Below are positions 37,304 to 45,338 of a stretch of 64,000 bases of DNA, piece after piece (within the stretch, counting starts at the first letter, position 1; each line of letters begins with the position of its first letter). A model generated the notes under the pieces. That model did not search any database, was not told the origin of the DNA, and worked only from the letters and a program-made list of their open reading frames with translations. The stretch spans positions 372,001-436,000 of the forward strand of contig NZ_JACIDV010000003.1 of assembly GCF_014196515.1 (NCBI RefSeq), given 5' to 3'. The DNA comes from Rhizobium skierniewicense. GTDB lineage: Bacteria; Pseudomonadota; Alphaproteobacteria; Rhizobiales; Rhizobiaceae. A program made the position numbers and the translations under genes.

Positions 37304-38026
37304 TCAGGCGTCGTGTTTCTCCTCCACAGCGTCGGCAAGCGCGGCCATGGAGGTGAAATGGAAATCGGGTTGGGTGAAATTTTCAGGCTCGATGGTTCCA
37401 CCATAGCCCTTTTGTGCATGGCGTCGTTCAATCCAGCAGTTCGTCATGCCAAGCTTTCGGGAAATCCCGATATCGTGGTACTGGCTTTGCGCAACATGCA
37501 GGATATCGTCCTTGGTGTTGCCTTCGGACTGAACGAATTCAAAGACGTAGTTGAAAAACGCGGGGTCCGGCTTTTCGGTGCCGGTGTCATCAGCGGTGAA
37601 GCCCTGATAGAACGGGTTTCCTAGCTCTTGCGAGAAACATTCGAAAGCCCAGCGCTGGGCATTTGTCATGGCGATCAGCCGGTATCGGGTCGCAAGCTGC
37701 GCCAGCGCCTTGGTGCTATCTGGAAACGCCTTCCATCCTTTCGCGGAATCGCGAAGACGTTCGCCAAGAACACGGTCGGCAGGTAGGCCGAGCTCTGGTG
37801 CAATCACCAGATAAACGCGCACGAGATCATCGGGAAACAGGCCGACATCCGGCAGATAGCGGGCTGCACGGTACAATGTCAGCGCTGCCTCGGCATCGAG
37901 AGTAACACCGTTTTCGCCGGCGATCTGCTGCAGGCAATCCGTCAGGCCGCTTTCAAAATCGATCAGCGTTCCCACCACGTCGAAGCTCAGATATTTGAAG
38001 TCTGCTAAACTCTTCGGCAATGTCAT
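37304..38026 (-). CDS. Type II haloacid dehalogenase-like hydrolase (first copy)
   Basis: A 240-residue HAD-superfamily enzyme of the L-2-haloacid dehalogenase type. Motif I YLSFDVVGTLIDFESG supplies the nucleophile Asp near residue 15, motif II is IAMTNAQRWAF, and the Lys/Asp motifs are GTEKPDPAFFNYVF and ILHVAQSQYHDI. Natural substrate unknown; family members also hydrolyse phosphate esters. The start follows AACAGGAGC. First gene of the transporter operon and preceded by two Lrp-like boxes. A second type II HAD lies at 40792. Confidence 0.88.
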   Translation of the reverse strand: MTLPKSLADFKYLSFDVVGTLIDFESGLTDCLQQIAGENGVTLDAEAALTLYRAARYLPDVGLFPDDLVRVYLVIAPELGLPADRVLGERLRDSAKGWKAFPDSTKALAQLATRYRLIAMTNAQRWAFECFSQELGNPFYQGFTADDTGTEKPDPAFFNYVFEFVQSEGNTKDDILHVAQSQYHDIGISRKLGMTNCWIERRHAQKGYGGTIEPENFTQPDFHFTSMAALADAVEEKHDA

Positions 38027-38070
38027 GCTCCTGTTTTAAAAGCGGATCGCGGATGATGATGGTGGCCTGG

Positions 38071-38085
38071 CAGAATTCTATGCTG
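38071..38085. promoter_or_regulatory. Lrp-like box 3 (CAGAATTCTATGCTG)
   Basis: Matches the Lrp consensus at 13 of 15 positions and shares the flanks TGGCAGAATT...CTGTG with box 1. It is 45 bp upstream of the HAD/transporter operon start, near where its promoter should be. Confidence 0.65.
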
Positions 38086-38197
38086 TGGGTTTTTTCCCCT
38101 GATCGCGTCTTTTCCGGCTTTTCTGTCCTATTTGGCCTTCGTTGCGTCCATCATCGCAAGAATTGATCGCGAGATTCGCTGAAAGACCAGACCCCTG

Positions 38198-38212
38198 CGG
38201 CACAATATTCTG
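38198..38212. promoter_or_regulatory. Lrp-like box 4 with extended dyad
   Basis: CGGCACAATATTCTG matches the consensus at 12 of 15. It is embedded in a wider dyad with ATATTC-T-GAATAT arms, bounded by GGCA...TGCC. It is 113 bp upstream of box 3, in the same 222-bp intergenic region, so cooperative Lrp binding is plausible. Confidence 0.5.
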
Positions 38213-38248
38213 AATATGCCATCAAAGCGGTATTTCCAGCGCAGCCCC

Positions 38249-39622
38249 TCAGGCCATGGCTGAACGAACGTCCGGGTCTTCCAGCGTCTGGTCGAGCGTC
38301 ATCCGCGTGCGCTCGATGATGGCGTCGATCTCGCTGTCGGTGCAGCACAGCGGCGGTGCATAGCCCAGTACGCCGTTACCGAAGGCGCGGATGACAAGGC
38401 CATTGTCCCAGGCGCGGTCGAAAATGCGGCGCGATGGATCGGCGGCAGCGGGTAGAGGCGTTTTCTTTTGCTTGTCGGTGACCAGTTCGATGGCTGCCAG
38501 CATGCCGCGGCCGCGGACATCACCAACCAGCGGATGGTCGGCCAGGCTGTGCAATCCGGCCATCAGGCGCGCACCGGCTTTGACACCGTTTTCGAGCAGC
38601 CCGTTTTCATAAAGTCTCAGCACTTCCAGCCCGACGGCGGCGCTGACCGGGTGTGCGGAATAGGTGTAGCCATGGCCAATAGCAGAGGCACCGGCACCAT
38701 CGGCAATCGTATGATAGACCCTGTCGGACATGAAGACCGCCCCCATCGGCACGTAGCCGGAGGTCAGGCCCTTTGCCGTGGTCATGAAATCCGGCACAAC
38801 ATCTTCATCCGAACACGCAAACAGCGGTCCGGTGCGGCCAAAGCCGGTAATGACTTCGTCGGCAACGAGAAGAACATCATGGTCCTTGCACACCTTATGC
38901 ATTGCCTTCAGCCAGCCATCCGGTGGCACCAGAACGCCGCCCGAACCCTGGATCGGCTCCACATAGAAAGCCGCGACCCGCTCAGCGCCGATCTCTTCGA
39001 TCTTCGCCCGCAGGGCTGCAACCGAACCATCGATAATTGCCTGAGGATCAGTGCCGACAGGGTTGCGATAGGCATAGTGCGACGGAATTTTGTGCTGCCA
39101 GTCAAACGGCAATCCGAAGCCAGCGTGGAAGATTGGCAGGGCCGTCAACCCCGCACCAACAGTGCTGGAGCCGTGGTATCCCTGCTCGAGCGAAATGAAC
39201 TGGTCTTTCTGCGGCGTGCCCAGAGAGTGGTAATAATAGCGGATGAAGCGGATGGTGCTATCCACCGCATCGGACCCGCCCAGTGTGAAGTAGATGTGGT
39301 TGAGATCGCCCGGCGAACGATCTGCAAGTTCCGATGCCAGACGGATCGCCGGTTCCGAACCCAGGCTGAAATAACCCGTCGCGTAGGGAAGCTCACGCAT
39401 CTGCTTTGCCGCCGCTTCCACGATACTCTCATGTCCGTAACCGGCATTGACACACCATAGGCCCGCGAAGCCGTCGATCATCTGGTGGCCGGTCATGTCC
39501 GTCACCGTCGCGCCTTTGGCAGATTTCATCACCCTGACACCGAGCTTTTCATGGCCCCTGTAGGATGCAACCGGATGAACCAGATGTGCGCGGTCAAGTT
39601 CGATGAGGGAATTGCTGAGCAT
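38249..39622 (-). CDS. Class III PLP aminotransferase (omega-amino acid:pyruvate type)
   Basis: A 457-residue aminotransferase. GYGHESIVEAAAKQM and the SEPAIRLASELADRSPGDLNHIYFTLGGSDAVDSTIRF segment resemble omega-transaminases for putrescine or beta-alanine. VLLVADEVITGFGRTG is followed by the PLP Lys in MTTAKGLTSGYVPMGAVFMSD. It should move a terminal amino group to pyruvate and leave an aldehyde for the nearby dehydrogenases. Start at 39622 after CTGGAGATCGTT. It follows the acetyltransferase gene with its start region just past that stop, in one transcript. Confidence 0.92.
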   Translation of the reverse strand: MLSNSLIELDRAHLVHPVASYRGHEKLGVRVMKSAKGATVTDMTGHQMIDGFAGLWCVNAGYGHESIVEAAAKQMRELPYATGYFSLGSEPAIRLASELADRSPGDLNHIYFTLGGSDAVDSTIRFIRYYYHSLGTPQKDQFISLEQGYHGSSTVGAGLTALPIFHAGFGLPFDWQHKIPSHYAYRNPVGTDPQAIIDGSVAALRAKIEEIGAERVAAFYVEPIQGSGGVLVPPDGWLKAMHKVCKDHDVLLVADEVITGFGRTGPLFACSDEDVVPDFMTTAKGLTSGYVPMGAVFMSDRVYHTIADGAGASAIGHGYTYSAHPVSAAVGLEVLRLYENGLLENGVKAGARLMAGLHSLADHPLVGDVRGRGMLAAIELVTDKQKKTPLPAAADPSRRIFDRAWDNGLVIRAFGNGVLGYAPPLCCTDSEIDAIIERTRMTLDQTLEDPDVRSAMA

Positions 39623-39636
39623 AACGATCTCCAGGA

Positions 39637-40470
39637 TCAACCGAGGGCCTGACTGGCCAGTGCAAATGTTTTGACGGTGGTGTTTTCGCGCGGCTTGCCA
39701 TCACGAACCATGGCAATGCCGCCGCCGACATGGGCAAGGCCAAGCTCCGTCAGCCATGGGGCGAGACCGCTCTCCTCGCTGGTATCGACACGCATGAACC
39801 GGCCTTCTTGCCCTGCGAAGAGAAAGGACAGCATATGCCTCGCCTCATCAGCATTTCCTGCTACGATCGGCCCGGCGACTTCGCCACGCCCGAAGCGGCG
39901 GATCGCGCCGAAACCCGCAATACGCCCATCGTGGCGAATGACGGCCAAACGGCCGTGGACTGCCAGATAGTCGATCAGATTGTGACGGTCCATGCCGCAT
40001 GCGGCGTGATCAAGTTCCGCGCATTCGGCCGCATCCGCAGCATTGGCCCATTCAACATGAGCAGGCGATGGTATAGACAATATCGGCCCTTGATGCTGAA
40101 CGATGCGGTGCGTCTCGCGAAACCCAAGCTTTTCATAAAGCGGCAGGCCATCGCGGGTGGCAACCAGCCTGCATTCGCGCCCGCTTGCTGCATTCAGGGC
40201 AAAATCCATCAAGCGCTTGCCGATACCCAGGCCACGCATGGCTTCATCCACGATGACCATGTTGATGGTTGCCACGTCGTCACCATAAAGCGTTGCCATC
40301 GCTGTGCCCAGAACGCGGTCCTTGTGAATGGCAGCAACACCCTTGCTGAGCGATAGGCTCATCGCCCAGTCTTCTCGGCGATGGGGCCATTGCGCCTGTT
40401 GTGAAAGCGATAGCGCTCCCTCCAGATGGGCTGTGGTCATTTCAACAAGATCGATCTGGTTCGCCAGCAT
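39637..40470 (-). CDS. Two-domain GNAT acetyltransferase (first copy)
   Basis: A 277-residue protein. The N-terminal GNAT domain (about 5-135) has the acetyl-CoA loop VDEAMRGLGIGKRLMDFAL and the PLYEKLGF segment. The C-terminal ~130 residues (RFGRGEVAGPIVAGNADEARHMLSFLF...MRVDTSEESGLAPWLTELGL) match the second domain of YitH-like acetyltransferases. It ends KTFALASQALG, almost the same as the copy at 49516. Start after GAGGGAAGCCGCC. It presumably acetylates an amine in the pathway or detoxifies an intermediate. Upstream of the aminotransferase in one operon. Confidence 0.87.
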   Translation of the reverse strand: MLANQIDLVEMTTAHLEGALSLSQQAQWPHRREDWAMSLSLSKGVAAIHKDRVLGTAMATLYGDDVATINMVIVDEAMRGLGIGKRLMDFALNAASGRECRLVATRDGLPLYEKLGFRETHRIVQHQGPILSIPSPAHVEWANAADAAECAELDHAACGMDRHNLIDYLAVHGRLAVIRHDGRIAGFGAIRRFGRGEVAGPIVAGNADEARHMLSFLFAGQEGRFMRVDTSEESGLAPWLTELGLAHVGGGIAMVRDGKPRENTTVKTFALASQALG

Positions 40471-40791
40471 GGCGGCTTCCCTCGCGGCATATGTGCTTTT
40501 CTATTTGATAACCCTCAGCGGGAAGAACATCGTCCTGACCTCGGCACCGGTGCGGCAGGTTTACACTGTATGTGTCGCTGGCCGCCGCATCTTATGCTGT
40601 GGGGAAAATCGGAGAAACCATGCGGGCGATGCGGATGGGCATTTCGCGCAACTCTCTGCCAAAGCTTCGCATCTATACGCAACAATCTGCTTTGCTGATG
40701 GCGATTGCGGTGACTGCAACCGGATTCACGCACCTATGATGGGCGTCATAAAGGAATGCATCCGAACAGCCCATCCAGAGGACAAAATCGT
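40471..40791. other. 321-bp divergent promoter region
   Basis: Between the divergent acetyltransferase and second HAD genes. It contains Lrp-like box 5 and, just beside it, a short dyad ACAC-N5-GTGT at 40564-40576. No ORF with a credible start or RNA gene was seen. Confidence 0.55.
40586..40600. promoter_or_regulatory. Lrp-like box 5 (CCGCATCTTATGCTG)
   Basis: Differs from box 2 at one position and is followed by the same GTG. It matches the Lrp consensus at 13 of 15. It lies 116 bp upstream of the acetyltransferase start and 192 bp upstream of the second HAD gene, so it could serve either transcript. Confidence 0.6.
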
Positions 40792-41460
40792 ATGACCCAG
40801 TTTCGGCCCAAATACATCACCTTCGATTGCTACGGCACCTTGACCCATTTCCAGATGGCCGAAGCAGCGCAGACGCTTTACGGCGACCAACTGGATTCGG
40901 ACAAGATGGTGCAGTTCATCAAGAATTTTGCGGCCTACCGACTTGATGAAATCATGGGCGACTGGAAACCCTATAATGAGGTCGTTCATAATGCGGTTGA
41001 GCGAGCCTGCCGCAAGAACGGCGTGACCTTCAAGGACGAGGATGGCCGTTTCGTTTACGAGCAGGTTCCGACCTGGGGTCCGCATGCGGACGTGCCGGCA
41101 GGCCTTGCGAAAGTTGCGAGGGAAATTCCGCTGGTCATTTTGTCGAATGCCATGGATGAACAGATCATGCACAATGTGGAAAAGCTCGGCGCGCCTTTCC
41201 ATAAGGTCTACACCGCGCAGCAGGCCAATGCCTACAAGCCTCGTTTCCAGGCGTTCGAATATATGTTCGACATGCTGGGCTGCAACCCGGAAGACATTCT
41301 GCATGTCTCCTCGTCTTTCCGCTACGACCTGATGTCGGCGCATGACCTCGGCATCAAGAACAAGGTCTGGGTCAACAGGGGCCATGAGCCAGCCAATCCC
41401 TACTACGGCTATACCGAAATCAAGGATATCTCCGGCCTTGCTGGCGTTGTCGGGCTTTAA
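40792..41460 (+). CDS. Type II haloacid dehalogenase-like hydrolase (second copy)
   Basis: A 222-residue HAD enzyme. Motif I YITFDCYGTLTHFQM gives nucleophile Asp near residue 11, motif II is LVILSNAMDEQIM, and the later motifs are QANAYKPRFQAFEYMFDMLGC and ILHVSSSFRYDLMSAHDLGIKNKVWVNR. Closest type: (S)-2-haloacid dehalogenase-like; the physiological substrate is unknown. Start at 40792 after AGAGGACAAAATCGT. It is followed after 18 bp by the second DAO-family enzyme in the same operon. Confidence 0.88.
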   Translation: MTQFRPKYITFDCYGTLTHFQMAEAAQTLYGDQLDSDKMVQFIKNFAAYRLDEIMGDWKPYNEVVHNAVERACRKNGVTFKDEDGRFVYEQVPTWGPHADVPAGLAKVAREIPLVILSNAMDEQIMHNVEKLGAPFHKVYTAQQANAYKPRFQAFEYMFDMLGCNPEDILHVSSSFRYDLMSAHDLGIKNKVWVNRGHEPANPYYGYTEIKDISGLAGVVGL

Positions 41461-41478
41461 GGTGGTTCATAAAGGCGA

Positions 41479-42765
41479 ATGAAGACCATGCAGTTCAAAT
41501 CCTACTGGCACGATACCGCTCCGGTCTTCACCTCTGCGACAGAGGGGCCGGTCGAAGGCACGTTCGATGTCGCCATTATCGGTGGCGGCTTTACCGGTCT
41601 GTCGGCCGCCCGCACTCTGGCAAAGGGCGGCGCGACAGTGGTCGTGCTGGAAGCGCAACATGTCGGCTTCGGTGGCTCCGGCCGCAATGGCGGGCACCTG
41701 AACAACGGCATCGCCCACAGCTTCGTATCCGCCAAGGAACATCTGGGCGTGGAGCGCGCGAGCGCGCTCTACCGCGCTTTCGACAATTCCGTCGATACGA
41801 TCGAGGCAATCGTTGCTGAAGAGGGCATCGATTGCAACTTCCGTCGGGCCGGTAAGCTGAAGCTGGCGTCCAAACCTGCGCATTTCGATGCGATCGCGAA
41901 GAATTTCGACGTGGTCAACAGAGAGATTGACCCTGACACGGCGCTTCTTTCCAAGCCGGAGCTGGAAAACGAAATAGGCTCGGAAAACTTCTACGGTGCG
42001 ATGCTCTCGAAGAAGAGTGCCATGATGCATATGGGCCGTTTCGTCCACGGTATCGCGGAAGCTTGTGTGCGCCACGGCGCGACGATCTTTGAAAAGGCAC
42101 CGGTGACGGGTCGCAGCGAGCAGGGGGGTATCCATCGTCTTACCACGTCCCGTGGTTTCGTTGAGGCGCGCAACGTCATCGTTGCCACCAATGCTTATAC
42201 CGCTGGTCCGTTCGACTATTTCAAACGCCGCATCATTCCGGTTGGCAGCTTCATCGTGGCAACGCGGCCCTTGAGCGATGCGGAGATCGCGTCCGCGATG
42301 CCCGGCAACCGCACCTGCGTCACCTCCATGAACATCGGCAACTATTTCCGCCTGTCGCCGGACAATCGTCTGATCTTCGGCGGCCGCGCGCGGTTTTCTG
42401 CGACATCGGATGCGCGTTCTGATGCCAAGAGCGGAGAAATTCTCAAGAGCGGCTTGACCGAAATCTTCCCGCAGCTTCGAGGCGTCGACATCGACTATTG
42501 CTGGGGCGGTCTGGTCGGCATGACGAGCGACCGCTTCCCCCGTGCGGGAGAAGTCGAAGGGTTGAACTTTGCCATGGGTTATTCCGGCCACGGTGCGCAA
42601 ATGTCGATCCACATGGGAACGCTTCTGGCAGACAAGCTGCTGGGCAAGCCGGACCGAAATCCATTGAAGGGGCTGGATTGGAACGCCGTGCCCGGCTATT
42701 CCGGCAAGCCATGGTTCCTGCCGGTTGTCGGCTTTTATTACAAAATGCTCGATAAATTTCAGTGA
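41479..42765 (+). CDS. DAO-family FAD oxidase, gamma-glutamylputrescine oxidase-like
   Basis: A 428-residue flavoenzyme. The N-terminal extension MKTMQFKSYWHDTAPVF is typical of PuuB/OrdL proteins, then FAD fold FDVAIIGGGFTGLSAARTLAKGGATVVVLEAQ near 33-65 and GFGGSGRNGGHLNNG. C-terminal GLVGMTSDRFPRAGEVEGLNFAMGYSGHGAQMSIHMGTLLAD. It probably oxidises a (gamma-glutamyl)polyamine or similar amine to an aldehyde. No PuuA-type ligase is in the window, so the PuuB assignment is only by likeness. Confidence 0.88.
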   Translation: MKTMQFKSYWHDTAPVFTSATEGPVEGTFDVAIIGGGFTGLSAARTLAKGGATVVVLEAQHVGFGGSGRNGGHLNNGIAHSFVSAKEHLGVERASALYRAFDNSVDTIEAIVAEEGIDCNFRRAGKLKLASKPAHFDAIAKNFDVVNREIDPDTALLSKPELENEIGSENFYGAMLSKKSAMMHMGRFVHGIAEACVRHGATIFEKAPVTGRSEQGGIHRLTTSRGFVEARNVIVATNAYTAGPFDYFKRRIIPVGSFIVATRPLSDAEIASAMPGNRTCVTSMNIGNYFRLSPDNRLIFGGRARFSATSDARSDAKSGEILKSGLTEIFPQLRGVDIDYCWGGLVGMTSDRFPRAGEVEGLNFAMGYSGHGAQMSIHMGTLLADKLLGKPDRNPLKGLDWNAVPGYSGKPWFLPVVGFYYKMLDKFQ

Positions 42766-42768
42766 TGC

Positions 42769-42803
42769 AAAAAGCCCGCAACGCCAACGTTGCGGGCTCC
42801 CTT
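42769..42803 (-). terminator. Terminator of the gabD operon
   Basis: Stem AGCCCGCAAC / GTTGCGGGCT with a short loop between the convergent 41479 and gabD genes. On the minus strand it is followed by TTTTT, so it terminates the long operon ending in gabD. The plus-strand flank lacks a clean T-run. Confidence 0.8.
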
Positions 42804-42806
42804 GTT

Positions 42807-44264
42807 TCAGTTCAATCCACCGATGTGGAATGACTTCATTTCAAGATATTCCTCGATGCCGCATTGCGCACCTTCACGGCCAAGGCCGGATTGTTTGACG
42901 CCGCCGAAGGGTGCGACTTCCGTGGAAACAGACCCGGTGTTGAGACCAATCATCCCGAATTCCAGTGCTTCCGCCACCCGCCAGGAGCGCTTCAGGCTTT
43001 CCGTGTAGAAATAAGCGGCAAGGCCGAACGGCGTACCATTTGCAATTTTGAGCGCTTCTTCTTCCGTATCGAAGCGGAAAAGCGGCGCGACGGGTCCGAA
43101 GGTTTCCTCATCGGCCAGCAACATATCCGTTGTGGCTCCACCCAGAACGATCGGTGCGGTAAACTGCGAACCTTCGGGCAGCGCAGAAACCTTCGATATG
43201 ATTTCAGCACCCTTGGAAAGGGCATCTTCGATATGACGATTGATCTTGTCGATGGCGGCGGCGTTGATCATTGGGCCGATATCGATATTGGCATCCGTGC
43301 CGGGGCCGACCTTCATGGCTGAAACCCGCGCCGAGAGCTTGGCCGCAAAGGTGTCATAGACGCCCGATTGAACCAGAATGCGGTTGGAGCAAACGCAGGT
43401 CTGTCCGCCATTGCGGAACTTGGATGCGATGGCACCCTCGACAGCCAGATCGATATCGGCATCGTCGAACACAATGAAGGGCGCATTGCCACCGAGCTCG
43501 AGACTGAGGCGCTTGATGCTGTCGGACGCACCGCGCATCAACAGGGAACCGACACGGGTGGAGCCGGTGAAGGAAATCTTGCGCACCGTCTCGTTGGCGA
43601 GCAGTTCGTTGCCGATTTCGGTCGGCATGCCGGTGACGATGTTGATGACGCCCGCGGGAATACCAGCCCGCTCCGCAAGAACACCGAGTGCCAGCGCCGA
43701 ATAGGGCGTGAACTCGGACGGCTTGATGACGACGGTGCATCCGGCGGCAAGTGCGGGAGCCACCTTGCGGGTGATCATCGCATTGGGAAAATTCCACGGC
43801 GTGATGATGCCGCAAACGCCAACCGGCTCTTTCAGGACGACGATGCGTCTATCTGCGGTGGGCGAGGGAATGGTGTGGCCGTTGATGCGACGTGCTTCCT
43901 CGGAAAACCATTTGACGAAGGATGCGCCGTAGCGGATTTCGCCTTTGCCTTCAGCAAGGGGTTTTCCCTGTTCCATAGTTAAAAGCAGCGCGAGGTCGTC
44001 CTCATGAGCGACCATCAGCGCGTACCATTTGTCCAGAAGTGCTGCACGCTCGGCGTTTGTTCTGGCTTTCCATGGCGCAAAGGCTTTTGCTGCCGCCTCG
44101 ATCGCTGCGCGTGTTTCCTCGCCGCCCATATCCGGCACCGTGCCCATCACTTTTTGTGTGGCGGGATCGATGACATCGACTGTCTTGCCAGATGCAGCGT
44201 CCAGCCACTTGCCGCCGATGAAACCCTGCTGCTGGAACAGGCCCTGATCTTTTAGAAAATTCAT
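42807..44264 (-). CDS. gabD: Succinate-semialdehyde dehydrogenase family (GabD)
   Basis: A 485-residue NAD(P)-dependent aldehyde dehydrogenase. Cofactor segment TPWNFPNAMITRKVAPALAAGCTVVIKPSEFTP; catalytic Glu in SLELGGNAPFIVFDDADID; catalytic Cys in KFRNGGQTCVCSNRILVQ; terminal EVAPFGGVKQSGLGREGAQCGIEEYLEMK. The GGQTCVCSNR context fits succinate-semialdehyde dehydrogenases. Very strong ribosome site GAAGGAGGAAATGGA. Last gene of the six-gene operon from the M20 gene at 49349. It would finish degradation of a C4 amino compound to succinate. Confidence 0.92.
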   Translation of the reverse strand: MNFLKDQGLFQQQGFIGGKWLDAASGKTVDVIDPATQKVMGTVPDMGGEETRAAIEAAAKAFAPWKARTNAERAALLDKWYALMVAHEDDLALLLTMEQGKPLAEGKGEIRYGASFVKWFSEEARRINGHTIPSPTADRRIVVLKEPVGVCGIITPWNFPNAMITRKVAPALAAGCTVVIKPSEFTPYSALALGVLAERAGIPAGVINIVTGMPTEIGNELLANETVRKISFTGSTRVGSLLMRGASDSIKRLSLELGGNAPFIVFDDADIDLAVEGAIASKFRNGGQTCVCSNRILVQSGVYDTFAAKLSARVSAMKVGPGTDANIDIGPMINAAAIDKINRHIEDALSKGAEIISKVSALPEGSQFTAPIVLGGATTDMLLADEETFGPVAPLFRFDTEEEALKIANGTPFGLAAYFYTESLKRSWRVAEALEFGMIGLNTGSVSTEVAPFGGVKQSGLGREGAQCGIEEYLEMKSFHIGGLN

Positions 44265-44277
44265 TCCATTTCCTCCT

Positions 44278-45324
44278 TCAAACCAGTGCGGTTAGCACGG
44301 CGGCAGTAATAGCGTCTGTCTTGTCCTTGCCCGGCACGGTTCCAATACCCTTGGCCGTCGTCGTTTCGATGGCCGAGATGATATCGGCTGCGGCTTGGGT
44401 CTCGCCGAGATGATCGAGCATCATGGCGCCAGACCAGATGGCTGCGATGGGATTGGCAATGCCGAGATGGGCGATATCGGGGGCCGAACCATGGACCGGC
44501 TCGAACATGGATGGCGCCGATTTGTCAGGGTTGATGTTGGCCGAAGCCGCAAAGCCAAGGCCACCCTGGATCGCCGCACCCAGATCGGTCAGAATATCGC
44601 CGAACAGGTTGGAAGCGACAACGACATCGAGGCTCTCGGGTGCCATGACCATGCGCGCCGCCATGGCGTCGATATGATAGTTCGTCACCTCCACGTCGGG
44701 ATATTCGCCAGCAATCTTCGCCGTCATCTCGTCCCAGAACACCATGGAGTATTTCTGAGCATTTGACTTGGTGATGGACGCCAGTTTTTTACGACGGGAG
44801 CGTGCTTGGTCGAAACCGAAGCGCAGAATGCGTTCCACGCCCGTGCGGGTGAAGATCGAGGTTTCGACAGCCACTTCGTCAGGGGTGCCGACATGTACAC
44901 GGCCACCCGCACCGGAATATTCGCCTTCGGTGTTCTCGCGAATGCACAGAATGTCGAAGCTGTCTTTCCGCAAGGGGCCCTCCACGCCCGGCAGCAGCCT
45001 ATGGGGGCGGATATTGGCATATTGCACGAAGGCCTTGCGGATGGGCAGCAGCAGACCGTGCAGGGAAACAGCATCCGGCACTTCCGCAGGCCAGCCAACG
45101 GCACCCAATAGAATGGCATCATAGGTGCGCAGAATATCTATTCCATCAGCGGGCATCATCGCGCCGGTTTCCTTGTAGAAGGCGCAGGACCATGGTAACG
45201 TCTTGCCCGTCAAGGTGAACGTCCCCTGCCTGGCGGCTGCCGCCTGCAACACCTGCCATGCGGCATCCGTCACCGCAGTGCCGATGCCATCGCCGGGAAT
45301 GAGAGCAATGGAATGATTTTTCAT
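44278..45324 (-). CDS. Tartrate/D-malate dehydrogenase-type beta-decarboxylating dehydrogenase
   Basis: A 348-residue member of the isocitrate/isopropylmalate dehydrogenase superfamily. Opening IALIPGDGIGTAVTDAAWQVL; substrate Arg residues in LLPIRKAFVQYANIRPHRLLPGV; ENTEGEYSGAGGRVHVGTPDEVAVETSIFTRTG, the tartrate/D-malate dehydrogenase form; metal-site Asp in SNLFGDILTDLGAAIQG; EPVHGSAPDIA. It oxidises and decarboxylates a 2-hydroxy(di)acid with NAD. The ATG at 45324 lies 14 bp past the aldehyde dehydrogenase stop; the TTG at 45342 is inside that gene. Confidence 0.9.
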   Translation of the reverse strand: MKNHSIALIPGDGIGTAVTDAAWQVLQAAAARQGTFTLTGKTLPWSCAFYKETGAMMPADGIDILRTYDAILLGAVGWPAEVPDAVSLHGLLLPIRKAFVQYANIRPHRLLPGVEGPLRKDSFDILCIRENTEGEYSGAGGRVHVGTPDEVAVETSIFTRTGVERILRFGFDQARSRRKKLASITKSNAQKYSMVFWDEMTAKIAGEYPDVEVTNYHIDAMAARMVMAPESLDVVVASNLFGDILTDLGAAIQGGLGFAASANINPDKSAPSMFEPVHGSAPDIAHLGIANPIAAIWSGAMMLDHLGETQAAADIISAIETTTAKGIGTVPGKDKTDAITAAVLTALV

Positions 45325-45338
45325 CTGAATTATCCGTT

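Noticed and set aside
35940-37406. 488-codon plus-strand open frame
   Set aside because: Antisense to the family 5 binding protein; His/Gly/Val-rich antisense composition.
41479-44264. Calling the island a standard Puu putrescine pathway
   Set aside because: Only PuuB-like and GabD-like enzymes fit. No gamma-glutamylputrescine synthetase or PuuD hydrolase is present, and the importer is peptide/opine type rather than PotFGHI.
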